Shown here piece by piece: positions 63,267-64,000 of a stretch of 64,000 nucleotides of DNA (its first letter is position 1; every line of letters starts with the position of its first letter). Below the pieces are notes generated by a model that saw nothing but the letters and a program-made list of their open reading frames with translations, made no database searches and was not told where the DNA came from. This stretch comes from CALGFI01 sp963786805 (GTDB taxonomy: Bacteria; Actinomycetota; UBA4738; HRBIN12). The stretch is taken from contig CAWBAK010000004.1 in the NCBI GenBank assembly GCA_963786805.1, positions 310,001-374,000 of the forward strand, given 5' to 3'. A program made the position numbers and the translations under genes.

Positions 63267-63365
63267 CCCCGCCGGACCGGTCAGACGACCTCACCCATGC
63301 GCGAGAGCCTACCCTCGCACCGCGGCCCGTCCGTCGTATCCGCGGTCTGCCGGTACGCTGCCGAC

Positions 63366-64000
63366 GTGAACCGATGGCGCTCCTACGACGACGTCGCCGA
63401 GACGTACGAGCGGATCCATGCACCCCGGCTCGCCGAGCCGGCACGCGACCTCGTCGAGATCGCCCAGATCGCCGACGGCAAGCGCGTCCTCGACGTCGGC
63501 ACCGGCACCGGCGTCGCCGCCGAGATCGCCGCGGCGGCGGGAGCCGAGGTCATCGGCATCGACGGGTCCCTCGGCATGCTTCGCGTCGGCCGGGCCGCCC
63601 GGCCGGCCGTGCGCACGGTCGCGGCCACCGCGGTCGACCTCCCGTTCCGAGACGCTTCGTTCGACTCGGTCATCGCCAACTTCGTGATCGCGCACTTCAC
63701 CAAGTACCAGACGGCCCTGTTCGACATGGTGCGCGTGCTGCGCCCCGGGGGGCGGATGTCACTCACCGCGTGGGCCGACATCGACGACGATCTCACCCGC
63801 ACCTGGCTCGAGCTCGTCGAGGGCGTCGTCCCACGCCAGGTCCTCAATGCCGCGATGGCGGAGGCGCTGCCGTGGAGGGAACGGTTCCGGAACCGCGAGG
63901 CCGTTCAGGAGGCGTTGATGGACGCGGGCCTTCGGACCGTCAGGACCGAGGTGCGACGATATCGCTTCCGCTACGACCTGGAGGAGTATGTCGAGGGTCT
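63366..64000 (+). CDS. class I SAM-dependent methyltransferase, 3' end outside the window
   Basis: The visible 211 codons start at GTG 63366 (VNRWRSYDDVAETYERIH), typical of the UbiE/Methyltransf_11 group. VLDVGTGTGVAAEIAAAAGA is the SAM-binding motif I, followed by GIDGSLGML, DLPFRDASFDSVIANFVI and RVLRPGGRMSLTAW. It is open to the window end, so the C-terminus is missing. Substrate unknown. It is divergent from the membrane-protein operon. Confidence 0.88.
   Translation, partial: MNRWRSYDDVAETYERIHAPRLAEPARDLVEIAQIADGKRVLDVGTGTGVAAEIAAAAGAEVIGIDGSLGMLRVGRAARPAVRTVAATAVDLPFRDASFDSVIANFVIAHFTKYQTALFDMVRVLRPGGRMSLTAWADIDDDLTRTWLELVEGVVPRQVLNAAMAEALPWRERFRNREAVQEALMDAGLRTVRTEVRRYRFRYDLEEYVEG

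Noticed and set aside
1..64000. Mobile elements, prophage or a defence island.
   Set aside because: No transposase, integrase, phage structural gene, terminal repeats or restriction system was recognised.

Overview
The window is very GC-rich, densely packed DNA from what looks like a deep-branching or uncultivated member of the Actinomycetota. The signs are the G/C-loaded third codon positions, frequent GTG starts, short GTGA/ATGA/TGATG gene overlaps, a DUF5319 protein, a BTAD regulator fused to NACHT-like and WD40 domains, an F420-type luciferase-like oxidoreductase, RskA-type anti-sigma factors and a GlpX-type fructose bisphosphatase. No rRNA, tRNA, CRISPR array, prophage or insertion sequence was recognised. 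At least 14 conserved genes or gene segments are broken by single-base indels. Removing or adding one base restores every one of them to a full-length reading frame. Twelve are insertions, and most sit in GCGCGC or GGG/CCC runs, so base-level assembly error is the simplest reading and these genes are best treated as intact.

Layout. 1-9651: the end of an ATP-dependent DNA ligase, a GYD protein, a giant BTAD-pseudokinase-NTPase-WD40 regulator, a secreted AOC/dirigent-like protein with a coupled 43-residue membrane peptide, a secreted vanadium-haloperoxidase-like enzyme, a DUF5319 protein and a LmbE-type deacetylase. 9692-11402: a cytochrome P450 and a cupin. 11466-17700: a single minus-strand arginine operon argC-J-B-R-G-H (argD and argF absent), with a TTGACA/CATAAA promoter overlapped by an ARG box and so close to the argC ATG that the mRNA is probably leaderless. 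17748-26059: assorted housekeeping genes (RmuC, a C45 peptidase, the TldD/PmbA protease pair, a CBS protein, type II NADH dehydrogenase, a PHP phosphoesterase). 26316-30392: a secreted beta-helix protein, an FMN-dependent alpha-hydroxy acid oxidase and a membrane-anchored protein.

30465-44325 is a glycerol and dihydroxyacetone catabolic locus and the most interesting part of the window. An IclR regulator coupled to a DhaL paralogue is divergent from glpF-dhaK-dhaL-glpK, a small His/Glu-rich repeat protein, a short GlpA, three genes that look like SdhB, SdhC and SdhD, and a DhaM fused to a complete PTS enzyme I; pgsA, an epimerase and glpX follow. Glycerol would enter through GlpF and be phosphorylated by GlpK. 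Glycerol-3-phosphate would then be oxidised by a GlpA flavoprotein apparently mounted on a succinate-dehydrogenase-type iron-sulfur/cytochrome b module. Dihydroxyacetone would be phosphorylated from PEP by DhaK/DhaL with a one-polypeptide EIIA-HPr-EI relay, and GlpX would lead into gluconeogenesis.

44329-64000 is mixed: a small membrane protein of lower GC, a stand-alone HARE-HTH protein coupled to a luciferase-like oxidoreductase, a sugar-nucleotide transferase-like protein, an esterase, two ECF sigma/anti-sigma modules flanking an NfeD/slipin operon, a cupredoxin, a lone PilT ATPase, a SufR-like regulator divergent from the Fe-S carrier Mrp, an Lgt homologue with unusual active-site residues, a PAP2 phosphatase, small membrane and lipid-binding proteins, a CPBP protease, and the start of a methyltransferase cut by the window end.
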